Notes under the pieces: model-generated
What the model saw: only the letters and a program-made list of their open reading frames with translations
Database searches by the model: none
Told to the model about the DNA's origin: nothing
Translations under genes and position numbers: made by a program
Part shown: positions 43,703-52,501 of the stretch, one piece after another
How positions within the stretch are numbered: the stretch's first letter is position 1
Layout: the number at the start of each line of letters is the position of its first letter
Assembly (NCBI GenBank): GCA_019114005.1
Contig: DXGH01000033.1
Location: 1 to 55,968 of the forward strand
Length of the DNA: 55,968 nt
Direction of reading: 5' to 3'
Source: Candidatus Acetatifactor stercoripullorum
GTDB taxonomy: Bacteria; Bacillota; Clostridia; Lachnospirales; Lachnospiraceae

Positions 43703-44317
43703 ATGGTGAGAAATTGTTACAAGAAAATGCGGACGGCTGTGATGGGAATATTGCTGTGCGCTTTTTTGAGTGGATGCACAGGAGACGATGTGCTGACTAT
43801 TGTCTCTGAGGAGGAGACGGCCGGTGAGGACAATCAGGCCAAAGAAGAGACCATAGAAGCCTTCGCGGAGTGCGAAGACATAGATGGTCAGGAGAGCTTT
43901 CTTTATGTTCATGTCTGCGGAGCGGTGAAGGAGCCGGGAGTGGTGGCTTTAAAGGCCGGAAGCCGGGCGGAGGATGCGCTGCTTGCGGCGGGAGGCTTTC
44001 TGGAGGAGGCTGATCAGAATTATGTGAATCTGGCGGCTCCTGTGGAGGATGGAGAGAAGCTGTATTTTCCCACTGTGCAGGAGGCTGCAGAGCTTGCAGA
44101 TGAGACGGAAGCTCTGAAAAAGGGGCTGGTGAATATTAACACCGCAGACGCACAGGAGCTGTGCACGCTGCCGGGCATCGGTTCTGCCAGGGCCGGGGAT
44201 ATCATAGCCTATAGGGAAAAGAACGGCGGCTTTGAGCGCATCGAGGATATCATGAAGGTGTCCGGCATCAAGGAAAGTGCATTTGAAAAGCTGAAGGATA
44301 AAATAACAACGGATTAG
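43703..44317 (+). CDS. comEA: ComEA-type DNA-binding lipoprotein
   Basis: About 204 residues. The N-terminus has a lipoprotein signal (MGILLCAFLSGCTG, lipobox LSGC). An acidic stretch leads to an SLBB domain (about 65-125, YVHVCGAVKEPGVVALKAGSRAEDAL) and a C-terminal helix-hairpin-helix pair (LVNINTADAQELCTLPGIGSARAGDIIAYREKNGGF). It would hold incoming DNA at the outside of the membrane for ComEC. ATG 43703 follows AAGGAGGAGG. A lipid anchor, rather than the N-terminal membrane helix of Bacillus ComEA, is notable. comEC lies 3.2 kb downstream. Confidence 0.9.
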   Translation: MVRNCYKKMRTAVMGILLCAFLSGCTGDDVLTIVSEEETAGEDNQAKEETIEAFAECEDIDGQESFLYVHVCGAVKEPGVVALKAGSRAEDALLAAGGFLEEADQNYVNLAAPVEDGEKLYFPTVQEAAELADETEALKKGLVNINTADAQELCTLPGIGSARAGDIIAYREKNGGFERIEDIMKVSGIKESAFEKLKDKITTD

Positions 44318-44338
44318 TGTGGGAAAGGATTGGCTAAT

Positions 44339-45034
44339 ATGGCGGTTAAGAGAGCGTTGGTTGTAGATGACGAAAAACTGATCGTAAAAGGGATACGTTT
44401 CAGCCTGGAGCAGGACGACATGCAGGTGGACTGTGCCTACGACGGCGAGGAAGCGCTGGAGTATGCCAGAAACAATCAATACGATATCATTCTGCTGGAC
44501 GTAATGCTGCCAAAGCTTACCGGCTTTGAGGTCTGCCAGCAGATTCGGGAATTTTCCAATGTGCCCATTATTATGCTGACGGCAAAGGGCGATGACATGG
44601 ATAAGATTCTTGGACTGGAATACGGTGCGGACGACTACATTACCAAGCCCTTTAACATTCTGGAGGTGAAGGCGCGCATTAAGGCCATCATGCGCCGGGT
44701 GGAGCCTAAAAAAGCGGCGGGGGAAGCGGCAAAAATCGTGGAAAGCGGAGATCTGCGCCTTGACTGCGAGGGCAGAAGGGCTTATATCGCGGGAAAGGAG
44801 ATCGGCCTTACCGCCAAGGAATTTGAGGTGCTGGAGCTTCTTATGCTCAATCCAAACAAGGTGTACAGCAGGGAAAGTCTGTTAAAGCTGGTGTGGGGAG
44901 CGGATTATCCCGGAGATGTTCGTACGGTGGACGTACATATCAGAAGACTCCGGGAAAAAATAGAAGAAAACCCCAGCGAGCCTAAGTACGTGCACACCAA
45001 GTGGGGGGTAGGCTATTATTTTTTGAATGCATAA
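44339..45034 (+). CDS. OmpR/PhoB-family response regulator
   Basis: A 231-residue regulator. The receiver domain begins RALVVDDEKLIVKGIRFSL; the phosphorylated aspartate is in YDIILLDVMLPKLTGFEV and the lysine in DDYITKPFNILEV. The winged-helix C-terminal domain includes LTAKEFEVLELLMLNPNKVYSRESLLKLVWG and VRTVDVHIRRLREKIEENP. ATG 44339 has GGGAAAGGA before it. Its stop overlaps the kinase gene by 8 bases. The nearest described types are WalR and MtrA. Confidence 0.93.
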   Translation: MAVKRALVVDDEKLIVKGIRFSLEQDDMQVDCAYDGEEALEYARNNQYDIILLDVMLPKLTGFEVCQQIREFSNVPIIMLTAKGDDMDKILGLEYGADDYITKPFNILEVKARIKAIMRRVEPKKAAGEAAKIVESGDLRLDCEGRRAYIAGKEIGLTAKEFEVLELLMLNPNKVYSRESLLKLVWGADYPGDVRTVDVHIRRLREKIEENPSEPKYVHTKWGVGYYFLNA

Positions 45035-46535
45035 GGTGGAGATGAACGGTAAATTTTTAAAGAAGCTTAAGGAGCTTTTGCTGCTTAAGAGCTTGAAAGC
45101 CCGGATCTTTGTGATTATTCTGGCGGTGGGCATTGTGCCCAGCGTTTTGATGCGGTACGGGATTGTGGAGAATTACGAAGAGCGGGCGGTGGAAAATCGC
45201 ATTTCCACTGTCCAGAACCAGCTGATGATCGTGGCAAACCATCTGGTGAGCAATAACTATCTTACCAACTATCGGTCGGAGGATCAAAGCTACCGCACTT
45301 CCAGAGAAGTGATCAATGCGGAGCTGGAGATGCTTTCCAACCTGTATGAGGGCCGGGTCATGATTATCAACGGCAATTTTGAGATCATAAAGGATACCTA
45401 CGGGATCAGCGAAGGCAAGACCATTATCTCCGAGGAGGTAATCAAATGCTTTCAGGGAGAAACCACGTCCCACTATGACAGCGAAAATGGCTATATTGAG
45501 CTTACCACACCTATCGTAGATTCCACGGCGGAGCAGGAAAAAAGCGGCTCCACTGCGGTGAAGGGAGTTATGCTTACCAGTATTTCCAGCGAGAGCATCT
45601 CCTCTACCATGGCCACATTAAACCGCAAGGCTGTGATACTGGAAGCCCTTATGATTATGGGCATTGTGGCCCTTGCCATCATACTTTCTGCAGTGCTTAC
45701 CAGACCCTTTAACAGGGTCACGGAGGCCATCAATGAGGTGAAGGAGGGCTTCAGTGATGAAAGCATTTCCGTATCCGATTACGTGGAAACTGCCCACATT
45801 GTAGACGCCTTTAACCAGCTGCTAAAGCGCATGAAGGCGCTGGACGACTCCAGACAGGAATTTGTGGCAAACGTGTCCCATGAGCTGAAAACGCCCATGA
45901 CCTCCATAAAGGTATTGGCGGACTCCCTGCTTGTACAGGAGAATGCCCCGGCAGAGCTGTACCGGGAGTTTATGGGAGATATTGTTTCAGAGATCGACAG
46001 GGAAAACCAGATTATCACGGATCTGCTGACGCTTGTAAAGATGGATAAAAAGGTGCAGGATATGAATATCGTATCCCTGGATATCAACGAGCTGACGGAG
46101 CTGATCTTAAAGAGGCTTCGCCCCATAGCGCGCAAGAAGGATGTGGAGGTAGTCTTTGAGAGTGTGCGCCCGGTGGTTGCGGAGGTGGATGAGGTCAAGA
46201 TGACGCTCATTATGACGAACCTGGTGGAAAATGCCATCAAATATAACAAGGAGCATGGCTGGGTGAAGGTTGTGGTGGACGCAGATCATCAGTTCTTCAC
46301 TTTCGAGGTCAGCGATTCCGGTCTGGGGATTCCAGAGGAGTCTCTGGCGCACATTTATGAGCGTTTTTACCGGGTGGACAAATCTCATTCCCGTGAAATT
46401 GGGGGGACCGGACTTGGACTTGCCATTACAAAGAGCGCTGTGCTGATGCACAGAGGCTCCATCACGGTGACCAGCACGGAGGGAGAGGGCTCCTGCTTTT
46501 TGGTCAAAATACCGCTGACCTATATTGCACAATAA
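45027..46535 (+). CDS. Membrane sensor histidine kinase
   Basis: A 502-residue kinase: first membrane segment (ARIFVIILAVGIVPSVLM), an extracellular domain of about 160 residues, second membrane segment (ALMIMGIVALAIILSAVLT), HAMP (about 225-275), the HisKA helix with FVANVSHELKTPMTSIKVLA (histidine near 286), and the ATPase domain with N-box NLVENAIKYNKEHGW, G1 VSDSGLGIP and G2 GGTGLGLAI. It overlaps the regulator gene, so they form one pair. An alternative ATG at 45042 lies a few codons in. The external domain may contact the lipoprotein encoded next. Confidence 0.93.
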   Translation: MHKVEMNGKFLKKLKELLLLKSLKARIFVIILAVGIVPSVLMRYGIVENYEERAVENRISTVQNQLMIVANHLVSNNYLTNYRSEDQSYRTSREVINAELEMLSNLYEGRVMIINGNFEIIKDTYGISEGKTIISEEVIKCFQGETTSHYDSENGYIELTTPIVDSTAEQEKSGSTAVKGVMLTSISSESISSTMATLNRKAVILEALMIMGIVALAIILSAVLTRPFNRVTEAINEVKEGFSDESISVSDYVETAHIVDAFNQLLKRMKALDDSRQEFVANVSHELKTPMTSIKVLADSLLVQENAPAELYREFMGDIVSEIDRENQIITDLLTLVKMDKKVQDMNIVSLDINELTELILKRLRPIARKKDVEVVFESVRPVVAEVDEVKMTLIMTNLVENAIKYNKEHGWVKVVVDADHQFFTFEVSDSGLGIPEESLAHIYERFYRVDKSHSREIGGTGLGLAITKSAVLMHRGSITVTSTEGEGSCFLVKIPLTYIAQ

Positions 46536-46551
46536 ACGAATGGGAATTTTT

Positions 46552-47466
46552 ATGAAAAAATGGAACAGTATTCTGCTCTTTTTATTCTGCCTGCTGGTCC
46601 TTGGCGCCTGCGGAAGAAAGCAAGAGAGCGGCGAAAACATTTATCAGGTTTACTATGTGAGCAATACGGAGACAAAGGTGGAAATGCACGAACACCAGAT
46701 GCAGGGCACAACCACAGAGCAACAGCTGGATGAGCTGATAGAATGTCTGTCCACCATGCCGGAAAAGCTGGAGTATAAAGCGCCCTTTGCCATGGGCTTT
46801 TCTCTGCTGGACGTTTCTCTGGAGGAGGAGAGGGTGCTTTTAAATGTGGATGCGGCTTATAAGGAAATGCCGCCCACAACCGAGGTGCTGGTGAGGGCTG
46901 CCATTGTGCGCACGCTCACTCAGATTCCGGAGATCAGCTATGTGGGAATTAACGTGGAGGGCGAGCAGCTTTACGACAATTTGGAGAATCCGGTGGGATG
47001 GATGAGCGCAGATCAGTTTATTGACAATGACGGCAATGAAATCAATACCTACGAGCTTGTGCGGGTAAGCCTTTACTTTGCAAACGAAGGCGGAGACCAG
47101 CTGATCGAGACTTACCGTGAAAAGCATTACTCCACCAATACGCCGCTGGAGCGTTTTGTGGTGGAGGAGCTGATTGCAGGACCAAGCGGTCAGATTGAGG
47201 GAGTGTATCCTTCTGTCAATCCGGATACGGAGATTATCAATGTAATGACCAGAGACGGTATCTGCTACGTAAATCTGGACGAGACCTTTCTGACAGTAGT
47301 AAACAATGTGCCTACGGAGATATCCATATACGCAGTCGTCAATTCTTTGGTAGAGCTTTCCAATATAAACAGAGTGCAGATTCTTATCAATGGGGAGGTT
47401 CCAGCCTCCTTTGGCAGCGCTGCCTATGAGCGCAATCTTGACATGGTGACCACACTGGAGCCTTAA
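46552..47466 (+). CDS. GerMN-domain lipoprotein
   Basis: About 304 residues with a lipoprotein signal (MKKWNSILLFLFCLLVLGAC) and two GerMN-type domains. The first spans about 30-150 (YQVYYVSNTETKVEMHEHQ, VLLNVDAAYKEMPPTTEVLV, EISYVGINVEGE), the second about 170-295 (VRVSLYFANEGGDQLIE, VVEELIAGPS, GICYVNLDETFLTV, RVQILINGEVPASFG). GerMN domains occur in sporulation GerM and in actinobacterial LpqB. It directly follows a regulator/kinase pair, as LpqB follows MtrAB, so it may modulate the kinase from outside. An ATG at 46540 is also in frame. Confidence 0.85.
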   Translation: MKKWNSILLFLFCLLVLGACGRKQESGENIYQVYYVSNTETKVEMHEHQMQGTTTEQQLDELIECLSTMPEKLEYKAPFAMGFSLLDVSLEEERVLLNVDAAYKEMPPTTEVLVRAAIVRTLTQIPEISYVGINVEGEQLYDNLENPVGWMSADQFIDNDGNEINTYELVRVSLYFANEGGDQLIETYREKHYSTNTPLERFVVEELIAGPSGQIEGVYPSVNPDTEIINVMTRDGICYVNLDETFLTVVNNVPTEISIYAVVNSLVELSNINRVQILINGEVPASFGSAAYERNLDMVTTLEP

Positions 47467-47487
47467 AAGGCAGGAAGGAAGGGCAGG

Positions 47488-49740
47488 ATGAAAAGACCCT
47501 TGCTCATGATATGCCTGTGCCTGGCGCTGACAGCTCTTGTGCGGACCAGGGGGAGTGGTCCGCCCGGGACTCTTGAGGCCTTTTTGGAGGCCTTCGGGCA
47601 GAAGGGCCTGGAACCGCTTGCCGTCACAGGACGTATCTATCAAAAAGAAGATCAAAGCATTTATCTGAAAAACGTATCTATTCTGATTTCAGCTGCGGGT
47701 CAGCAGCAGGAAATTCCTTTAACAGAAAATATAATATGTGAATGGGAGGAAAAAGAGCTTCTTCCTCTGGGCAGCGCTGTTTTGCTTTCGGGCAAAATAG
47801 AGCCTTTTTATGCCGCATCCAATCCGGGGGAATTTGACCGGAGGCAATATTATAAAACCCTGGGAATTGGAGGCAGGCTGTCAGAGGGGAGGCTTCTGGC
47901 AAAGAGTGAAAGTCATTGGGCTGTGGCAGAGGCACTGTACCAGCTAAGACAAAATTGGAAGGAGAGATTGTATTCTATTATGCCCCCAAGGGAAGCATCT
48001 GTGATGAGCACCATGCTGCTAGGGGATGATGCCGGTCTGGACCGGGAAATCAAAGAATTATATAAGAGGAATGGAATTGTGCATATTTTAAGTATATCCG
48101 GGCTGCATATCACCCTGATTGGCATGACGCTGTATCGTCTGCTCAGACGTATGGGGATGCCGGTCTGGCCTGCGGCCCTGGCAGGCAGCGGCATTTTGAT
48201 TCTCTATGGCATTATGACGGGGCTTGGGGTGTCTGCCTTAAGGGCTATCGCCATGTACCTGATTCAGATGCTGGGAGAGGTCCTGGGCAGAACCTATGAT
48301 ATGCTTACCGCCCTGGGAGTGGCGGGAGCAGTTACGCTGCTTTTCAACCCTATGTATTTGTACCATGCAGGATTTCTGCTTTCCTATGGAGCTGTGCTTG
48401 GCATGGGAGTCTTAAAGCCGACGCTGTTTGGGGGAGAGAGAAAGCAGAAAATAAAAAGGTATGAGCCCGGGAAAATAAAAAGTGTCCTGAAGGGTAAGCT
48501 TTATCAAAAAATCCAGCAAGCCTGGGAGTCCATGGAGGCCAGTGTCAGCGTAACGGCAGCTACCCTTCCTGTGCTTTTGTGGTTTTATTATGAGGTGCCA
48601 ATTTATTCGGTTTTTCTCAATCTGCTGATACTGCCTCTTATGGAGCCCATCATGCTCACCGGAATTTTGGGAATGACGCTTCCCGGCATGGAGTTTTTGG
48701 GAGAAATCTGTGCCCTGCTTTTAAAGGGATATGAAAGACTCTGCTGTATCTTTGAGGGGCTTCCTTTTCATACTTGGAATCCGGGGCAGCCAAAATTCTG
48801 GCAGATCGCAGTCTACTATCTGCTGCTGTGTGGAGCCGCAGCGGCAGGGAAGGGGAGGCTTCGTGGAAAAGCAGCAAAGGGGCTGTGTATCTGCGCCGGG
48901 CTTTTGGTGCTTTCCCTCTCCGGGCTGCCAAAGGACAAGGTCACGTTTTTGGACGTGGGACAGGGGGACTGCATCTGTATTCAGACGGCGGCGGGACAAA
49001 ATTATTTGTTTGACTGCGGCAGCAGCAGCCGAAACGGTGTGGGAACCTATGTGCTTGCGCCTTTTTTGAAGCGACAGGGGATATCCCATGTGGACGCTGT
49101 TTTTGTCTCCCACCCGGATTCGGACCACACAAACGGGATAGAAGAACTTTTGAAGGAGGGACAGATTACTTTTGGGGAGCTGATGCTGCCGGATATTGAG
49201 GAAGCGAAAAAAGAGGAAGCCTTTGCGGATCTTCTTGCCGCGGCCGGAGAGTGCCCGAAAAATCCCCCTGACATAAGATACATAAAGGCGGGGGATTCCT
49301 TTACAAGCGGAAAAATGACCGCTCTCTGTCTCCATCCTCCAAAGGGTTTTTCCGGGGAGGACGCCAATGTGTATTCCCAATGCTTTTATGTGAAATGGGA
49401 GGATGGGCCGTTATCCCTGCTGCTTACGGGGGATACGGAAAAGGAGGGGGAAGCGCTTCTTTTAGAGCAGCTGAAGAGCCGGGGAATTGAAAAGGTGGCC
49501 ATACTTAAGGCCGCCCATCACGGTTCTAAAAACGCCACAGGAAAGGAGCTGCTTTCCAGCCTTTCTCCGCAGCTTGCGGTGATTTCCTGCGGAAAAGAAA
49601 ACAGCTACGGACATCCTCATGAGGAGGTGCTTAGACGGCTGGAAGAGGCGGAGGTTCAAATCCTGCAGACGCCGCATACGGGAGCCGTGACAGTAACCTG
49701 CAAGAGAGGAAAAATTCTGATTCTTTCACAAAACCGATAG
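47488..49740 (+). CDS. comEC: DNA internalization protein ComEC/Rec2
   Basis: A 750-residue polytopic protein. It has an N-terminal membrane segment and external domain (about 30-150), the ComEC competence membrane domain with SIMPPREASVMSTMLLGDDAG and YKRNGIVHILSISGLHITLIG, several further helices, and a C-terminal metallo-beta-lactamase domain from about 485 (VTFLDVGQGDCICIQT, YLFDCGSSSRNG, FVSHPDSDHTNGIEELL). It would form the channel for single-stranded DNA in transformation. AAGGAAGG ribosome binding site. The stop overlaps the end of the convergent holA by 15 bases. It is separated from comEA by three regulatory genes. Confidence 0.93.
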   Translation: MKRPLLMICLCLALTALVRTRGSGPPGTLEAFLEAFGQKGLEPLAVTGRIYQKEDQSIYLKNVSILISAAGQQQEIPLTENIICEWEEKELLPLGSAVLLSGKIEPFYAASNPGEFDRRQYYKTLGIGGRLSEGRLLAKSESHWAVAEALYQLRQNWKERLYSIMPPREASVMSTMLLGDDAGLDREIKELYKRNGIVHILSISGLHITLIGMTLYRLLRRMGMPVWPAALAGSGILILYGIMTGLGVSALRAIAMYLIQMLGEVLGRTYDMLTALGVAGAVTLLFNPMYLYHAGFLLSYGAVLGMGVLKPTLFGGERKQKIKRYEPGKIKSVLKGKLYQKIQQAWESMEASVSVTAATLPVLLWFYYEVPIYSVFLNLLILPLMEPIMLTGILGMTLPGMEFLGEICALLLKGYERLCCIFEGLPFHTWNPGQPKFWQIAVYYLLLCGAAAAGKGRLRGKAAKGLCICAGLLVLSLSGLPKDKVTFLDVGQGDCICIQTAAGQNYLFDCGSSSRNGVGTYVLAPFLKRQGISHVDAVFVSHPDSDHTNGIEELLKEGQITFGELMLPDIEEAKKEEAFADLLAAAGECPKNPPDIRYIKAGDSFTSGKMTALCLHPPKGFSGEDANVYSQCFYVKWEDGPLSLLLTGDTEKEGEALLLEQLKSRGIEKVAILKAAHHGSKNATGKELLSSLSPQLAVISCGKENSYGHPHEEVLRRLEEAEVQILQTPHTGAVTVTCKRGKILILSQNR

Positions 49741-50700
49741 AATCAAAAGCTCCACGCTGAGAATATCGTTCATGCGGCCCGTTTTTACCGCCTCCTCCGC
49801 CTCTACGCACCGGCGCACGGCGCCCCTTAAAACGGAGGTCTTAAAACGGGCTGCCTGGGCCGCATATTTTCCGGCAATAAAGGGAGGGACGCCGATTTTG
49901 GAGCTTATGGTTTTGTTATCGTAGCCCCTTGCCTTCAGCTCCTTGGTCTGCAGCAGCAGGTTACATTGTCTGGCGATGAGAAATAAAATGCGCATGGGGG
50001 GCTCCTTTAAGGCCAGAAGATCATAGTAGAGCTCCAGGACCTTTTGCGTCTGCTTGTCCGCGATGGCGTTAATCATATCAAAAATATGATTGCTGATACG
50101 GCTGGTGCACACCGCTTCCACATCCTGGGCTGTGACCACGTCCCTGTCCATGCAGTAGCAGATCAGCTTTTCCAGCTCCATTTGGATATTTTCCATATCC
50201 GTTCCTGTTTTGGACAAAAAAAGCTGCATGGTGCTTTCCGTGATTTTCTTTCCTTCTCTGTTCAAAATACCCGCCGCCCAGCGCATCAGAGAATTTTCAT
50301 CCTGCAGGCCGAATTCTGCAGCGTATCCCTTAGACTGCACTGTTTTATACAGCTTGCTGCGCTTGTCCACCTCACTTTCCGTGAAAACGAAATAAGAGGT
50401 CTCATTTGGCGCGCTTAAATATTCTGCCAGCTTTTCTCCTCCGGACTTAAACAACCCGCTGTCTTTGATGAAGAACACACGGCGCGGGGCCAGAAAAGGA
50501 AGGGTTTCAGCCAGATCGATGATTTCCCCCACGGAAATATCCTTTCCCTCATAGAAATGCGTATTCATACCGTCGTCCTGGCCGCACAGCGCGTCTTTGA
50601 GCCGGTTCGCATATTGCCTGCGCAGATACCGCTCCTCGCCGTACAAGAGATAGACCTGCTTAAAATTTCCCTGCTTGATATCCTGGTTGATGCGCTGCAT
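49726..50700 (-). CDS. holA: DNA polymerase III delta subunit
   Basis: A 325-residue clamp-loader subunit that opens the beta clamp. Marks: NFKQVYLLYGEERYLRRQYANRLKDAL at the N-terminus, PFLAPRRVFFIKDSGLF, NETSYFVFTESEVDKRSKLYK, FDMINAIADKQTQKVLELY and C-terminal SVELLILSVL. In many Firmicutes holA follows comEC in the same direction; here it faces it, and the coding ends overlap by 15 bases. The frame stays open 270 bases upstream, but homology begins at 50700, where GGAG lies at good spacing. Confidence 0.93.
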   Translation of the reverse strand: MQRINQDIKQGNFKQVYLLYGEERYLRRQYANRLKDALCGQDDGMNTHFYEGKDISVGEIIDLAETLPFLAPRRVFFIKDSGLFKSGGEKLAEYLSAPNETSYFVFTESEVDKRSKLYKTVQSKGYAAEFGLQDENSLMRWAAGILNREGKKITESTMQLFLSKTGTDMENIQMELEKLICYCMDRDVVTAQDVEAVCTSRISNHIFDMINAIADKQTQKVLELYYDLLALKEPPMRILFLIARQCNLLLQTKELKARGYDNKTISSKIGVPPFIAGKYAAQAARFKTSVLRGAVRRCVEAEEAVKTGRMNDILSVELLILSVL

Positions 50701-50823
50701 ACAATGACTCCGTTTCCTCAAATGGTTTATCCTTATTATAGGCAAAAAAGGCAAAAGACACAAGATTTTATATATCAGTTCAGCCATAAGAGGACAAGCC
50801 CTGAGCATGGGCGCTTGCACATA

Positions 50824-50882
50824 ATGCTCATGTGCAATAAAGTAACGCACAAGAATTTGATAGACAGCAGCCCTATATTCCG
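50824..50882. repeat. Imperfect direct repeat, copy 1
   Basis: About 59 bases sharing the blocks ATGCTCATGTGC, ATAAAGTAAC, AATTTGATAGACAGC and ATTCCG with a second copy at 52749-52803. It sits just before the MarR promoter and marks the left border of the AT-rich island. Confidence 0.7.
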
Positions 50883-50892
50883 TAAAAAGCTC

Positions 50893-50939
50893 TTGACATA
50901 TGTACGAAATCGGATACAATATAAATGTACGAAATCGGA
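50893..50939 (+). promoter_or_regulatory. MarR gene promoter with two direct-repeat operators
   Basis: TTGACA, 16 bp, TACAAT. The 14-base element TGTACGAAATCGGA fills the spacer and recurs exactly 25 bp further on, after the -10 box. Such paired copies around the start site suggest self-repression by the MarR protein. Confidence 0.65.
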
Positions 50940-50954
50940 CAAGGAGATGAATAT

Positions 50955-51410
50955 ATGCACTATTTACACGCAACAGAATATACGCACTTATCCGGGGAAA
51001 TCAATTCCCTTTATCATGAAATGGCGGTTAAAATGGGACTTTCCGATAGTGTTATGAATATTTTATATGTCATTTGCGAAAAAAAAGACAGATGCCTTCA
51101 AAGTGAAATCAGCAAGCTAACCGGTATCAGCCGTCAGACAATAAATTCCGCAATCCGTAATTTAAAGAAAGACGGAATCGTATATCTTGAACAAGGTCAT
51201 GGACGAAATACCATTGTTTGCCTAACTGAAAAGGGGAAGAAAATTTCAGAAGAAAAAATTCTTCCTATATTTGAAATTGAAAATAAAATTTGGAATGAAT
51301 GGACAGCCGAAGAACAGCAGCAATATCTAATGCTTACACAAAAATATCGTGACGCATTGCAAAAAAATATAAATCTGTTTTTTCATACAGCGCCGTCCTT
51401 AAAGGAGTAG
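50955..51410 (+). CDS. MarR family transcriptional regulator
   Basis: A 151-residue winged-helix regulator. The DNA-binding part shows QSEISKLTGISRQTINSAIRNLKKDGIVYLEQGHGRNTIVCLTEKG; N- and C-terminal helices for dimerisation flank it. ATG 50955 follows AAGGAGATG. It is clearly AT-richer than the chromosome to its left, in line with acquisition together with the hydrolase gene behind it. Target genes unknown; its own promoter has two matching direct repeats. Confidence 0.88.
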   Translation: MHYLHATEYTHLSGEINSLYHEMAVKMGLSDSVMNILYVICEKKDRCLQSEISKLTGISRQTINSAIRNLKKDGIVYLEQGHGRNTIVCLTEKGKKISEEKILPIFEIENKIWNEWTAEEQQQYLMLTQKYRDALQKNINLFFHTAPSLKE

Positions 51411-51442
51411 TTATGGGCGGCGATGGACAGATGTATGCAAAA

Positions 51443-51482
51443 TAGCAAAACCAGCCGAGCCAGTCAACGGTCAAGATGAACG
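51443..51482 (+). repeat. Inverted repeat copy of a mobile-element end segment (left)
   Basis: Forty bases, beginning TAGCAAAACCAGCCGAGCC, that recur with 3 mismatches in the opposite direction at 55017-55056. One frame reads AKPAEPVNGQDERR, a peptide I associate with the end of a gene in clostridial conjugative elements. The surrounding 275 bp between the MarR and hydrolase genes hold no intact gene, only such fragments. Confidence 0.65.
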
Positions 51483-51685
51483 CCGAGGTTGAGGAATATG
51501 TGAAGCAACAGTTAATTGCCGCACTGTTCAAGTTTTGCTTTGACCGATAAGCCCCAAAACTGACTACCAGCCGCCCACCAGCTCACTACCCAGCAAGTTT
51601 ACAATTCATCTATTTCTGAAAGTGACTGGCCATAGTATAATGGAGTCAGCGACAAATTGGAACTTCACGAGACGGAGTAATTGTA

Positions 51686-52501
51686 ATGAATGAAAAAATA
51701 TATAAGACTCAATGCGGGAATATTCATTATTGGATAAATATGGCGCAGGGTTCTGGAAATATAACCTTGATTTTTCTTCCAGGATTAACTGCAGATCATC
51801 GATTGTTTGATAAGCAAACCGAATATTTCGAGGGGAAATATAATGTGTTTGTATGGGATGCACCTGGTCATGCAAAATCATGGCCATTCAAATTTGATTT
51901 TTCATTGCTGGATAAAGCAAAATGGCTTGATGACATTTTGTGTCGGGAAAACATTCACTATCCGGTTATTATAGGGCAATCCATGGGCGGTTATGTTGGG
52001 CAGGCATATTCGGAGTTGTTTCCTAACAAATTGAAGGGATTTGTTTCTATTGATTCAGCACCTTTGCAAAGAAAATATGTGACGGAAATCGAATTGTGGC
52101 TTCTTAAAAGAATGGAGCCGGTATATCGATATTATCCATGGAAGTCATTATTGAAAACCGGAATAAAGGGTGTTGCCACATCTTCGTATGGAAGGGAACT
52201 GATGTATGATATTATGATGATCTACGATGGCGACCAAAAAAGATATGCTCAAATTGCAGGACATGGTTTCAAAATATTAGCAGAAGCAATGGAAGCCAAT
52301 CTTCCATACAAGATAAAATGTCCGGCACAACTGATATGCGGAGAAAAAGACCATGCAGGTTCTTGTATTCGGTATAATAAAGCATGGCATAAAAATACTG
52401 GAATTCCAATAGCGTGGATAAAAAATGCAGGGCATAATTCAAATACCGATGCACCTAAAGAAGTGAATTCGTTAATAGTGAAGTTGATAAATGAGCTATG
52501 A
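51686..52501 (+). CDS. Alpha/beta hydrolase
   Basis: A 271-residue alpha/beta-hydrolase with no signal peptide. The oxyanion-hole region is IFLPGLTADHRLF, the nucleophile elbow GQSMGGYVGQAYSE (serine near 98), the acid in LICGEKDHAGS and the histidine in NAGHNSNTDAP; the catalytic triad is complete. The lid between strands 6 and 7 is large and basic. Substrate unknown. AT-rich like the MarR gene. A TATAAT box at 51636 with a weak -35 suggests its own promoter, so MarR control is possible but not shown. Confidence 0.85.
   Translation: MNEKIYKTQCGNIHYWINMAQGSGNITLIFLPGLTADHRLFDKQTEYFEGKYNVFVWDAPGHAKSWPFKFDFSLLDKAKWLDDILCRENIHYPVIIGQSMGGYVGQAYSELFPNKLKGFVSIDSAPLQRKYVTEIELWLLKRMEPVYRYYPWKSLLKTGIKGVATSSYGRELMYDIMMIYDGDQKRYAQIAGHGFKILAEAMEANLPYKIKCPAQLICGEKDHAGSCIRYNKAWHKNTGIPIAWIKNAGHNSNTDAPKEVNSLIVKLINEL

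Noticed and set aside
50701..50973. N-terminal extension of holA by 91 codons
   Set aside because: It runs through the island repeat and the MarR promoter; family similarity begins at 50700, which has its own ribosome binding site.
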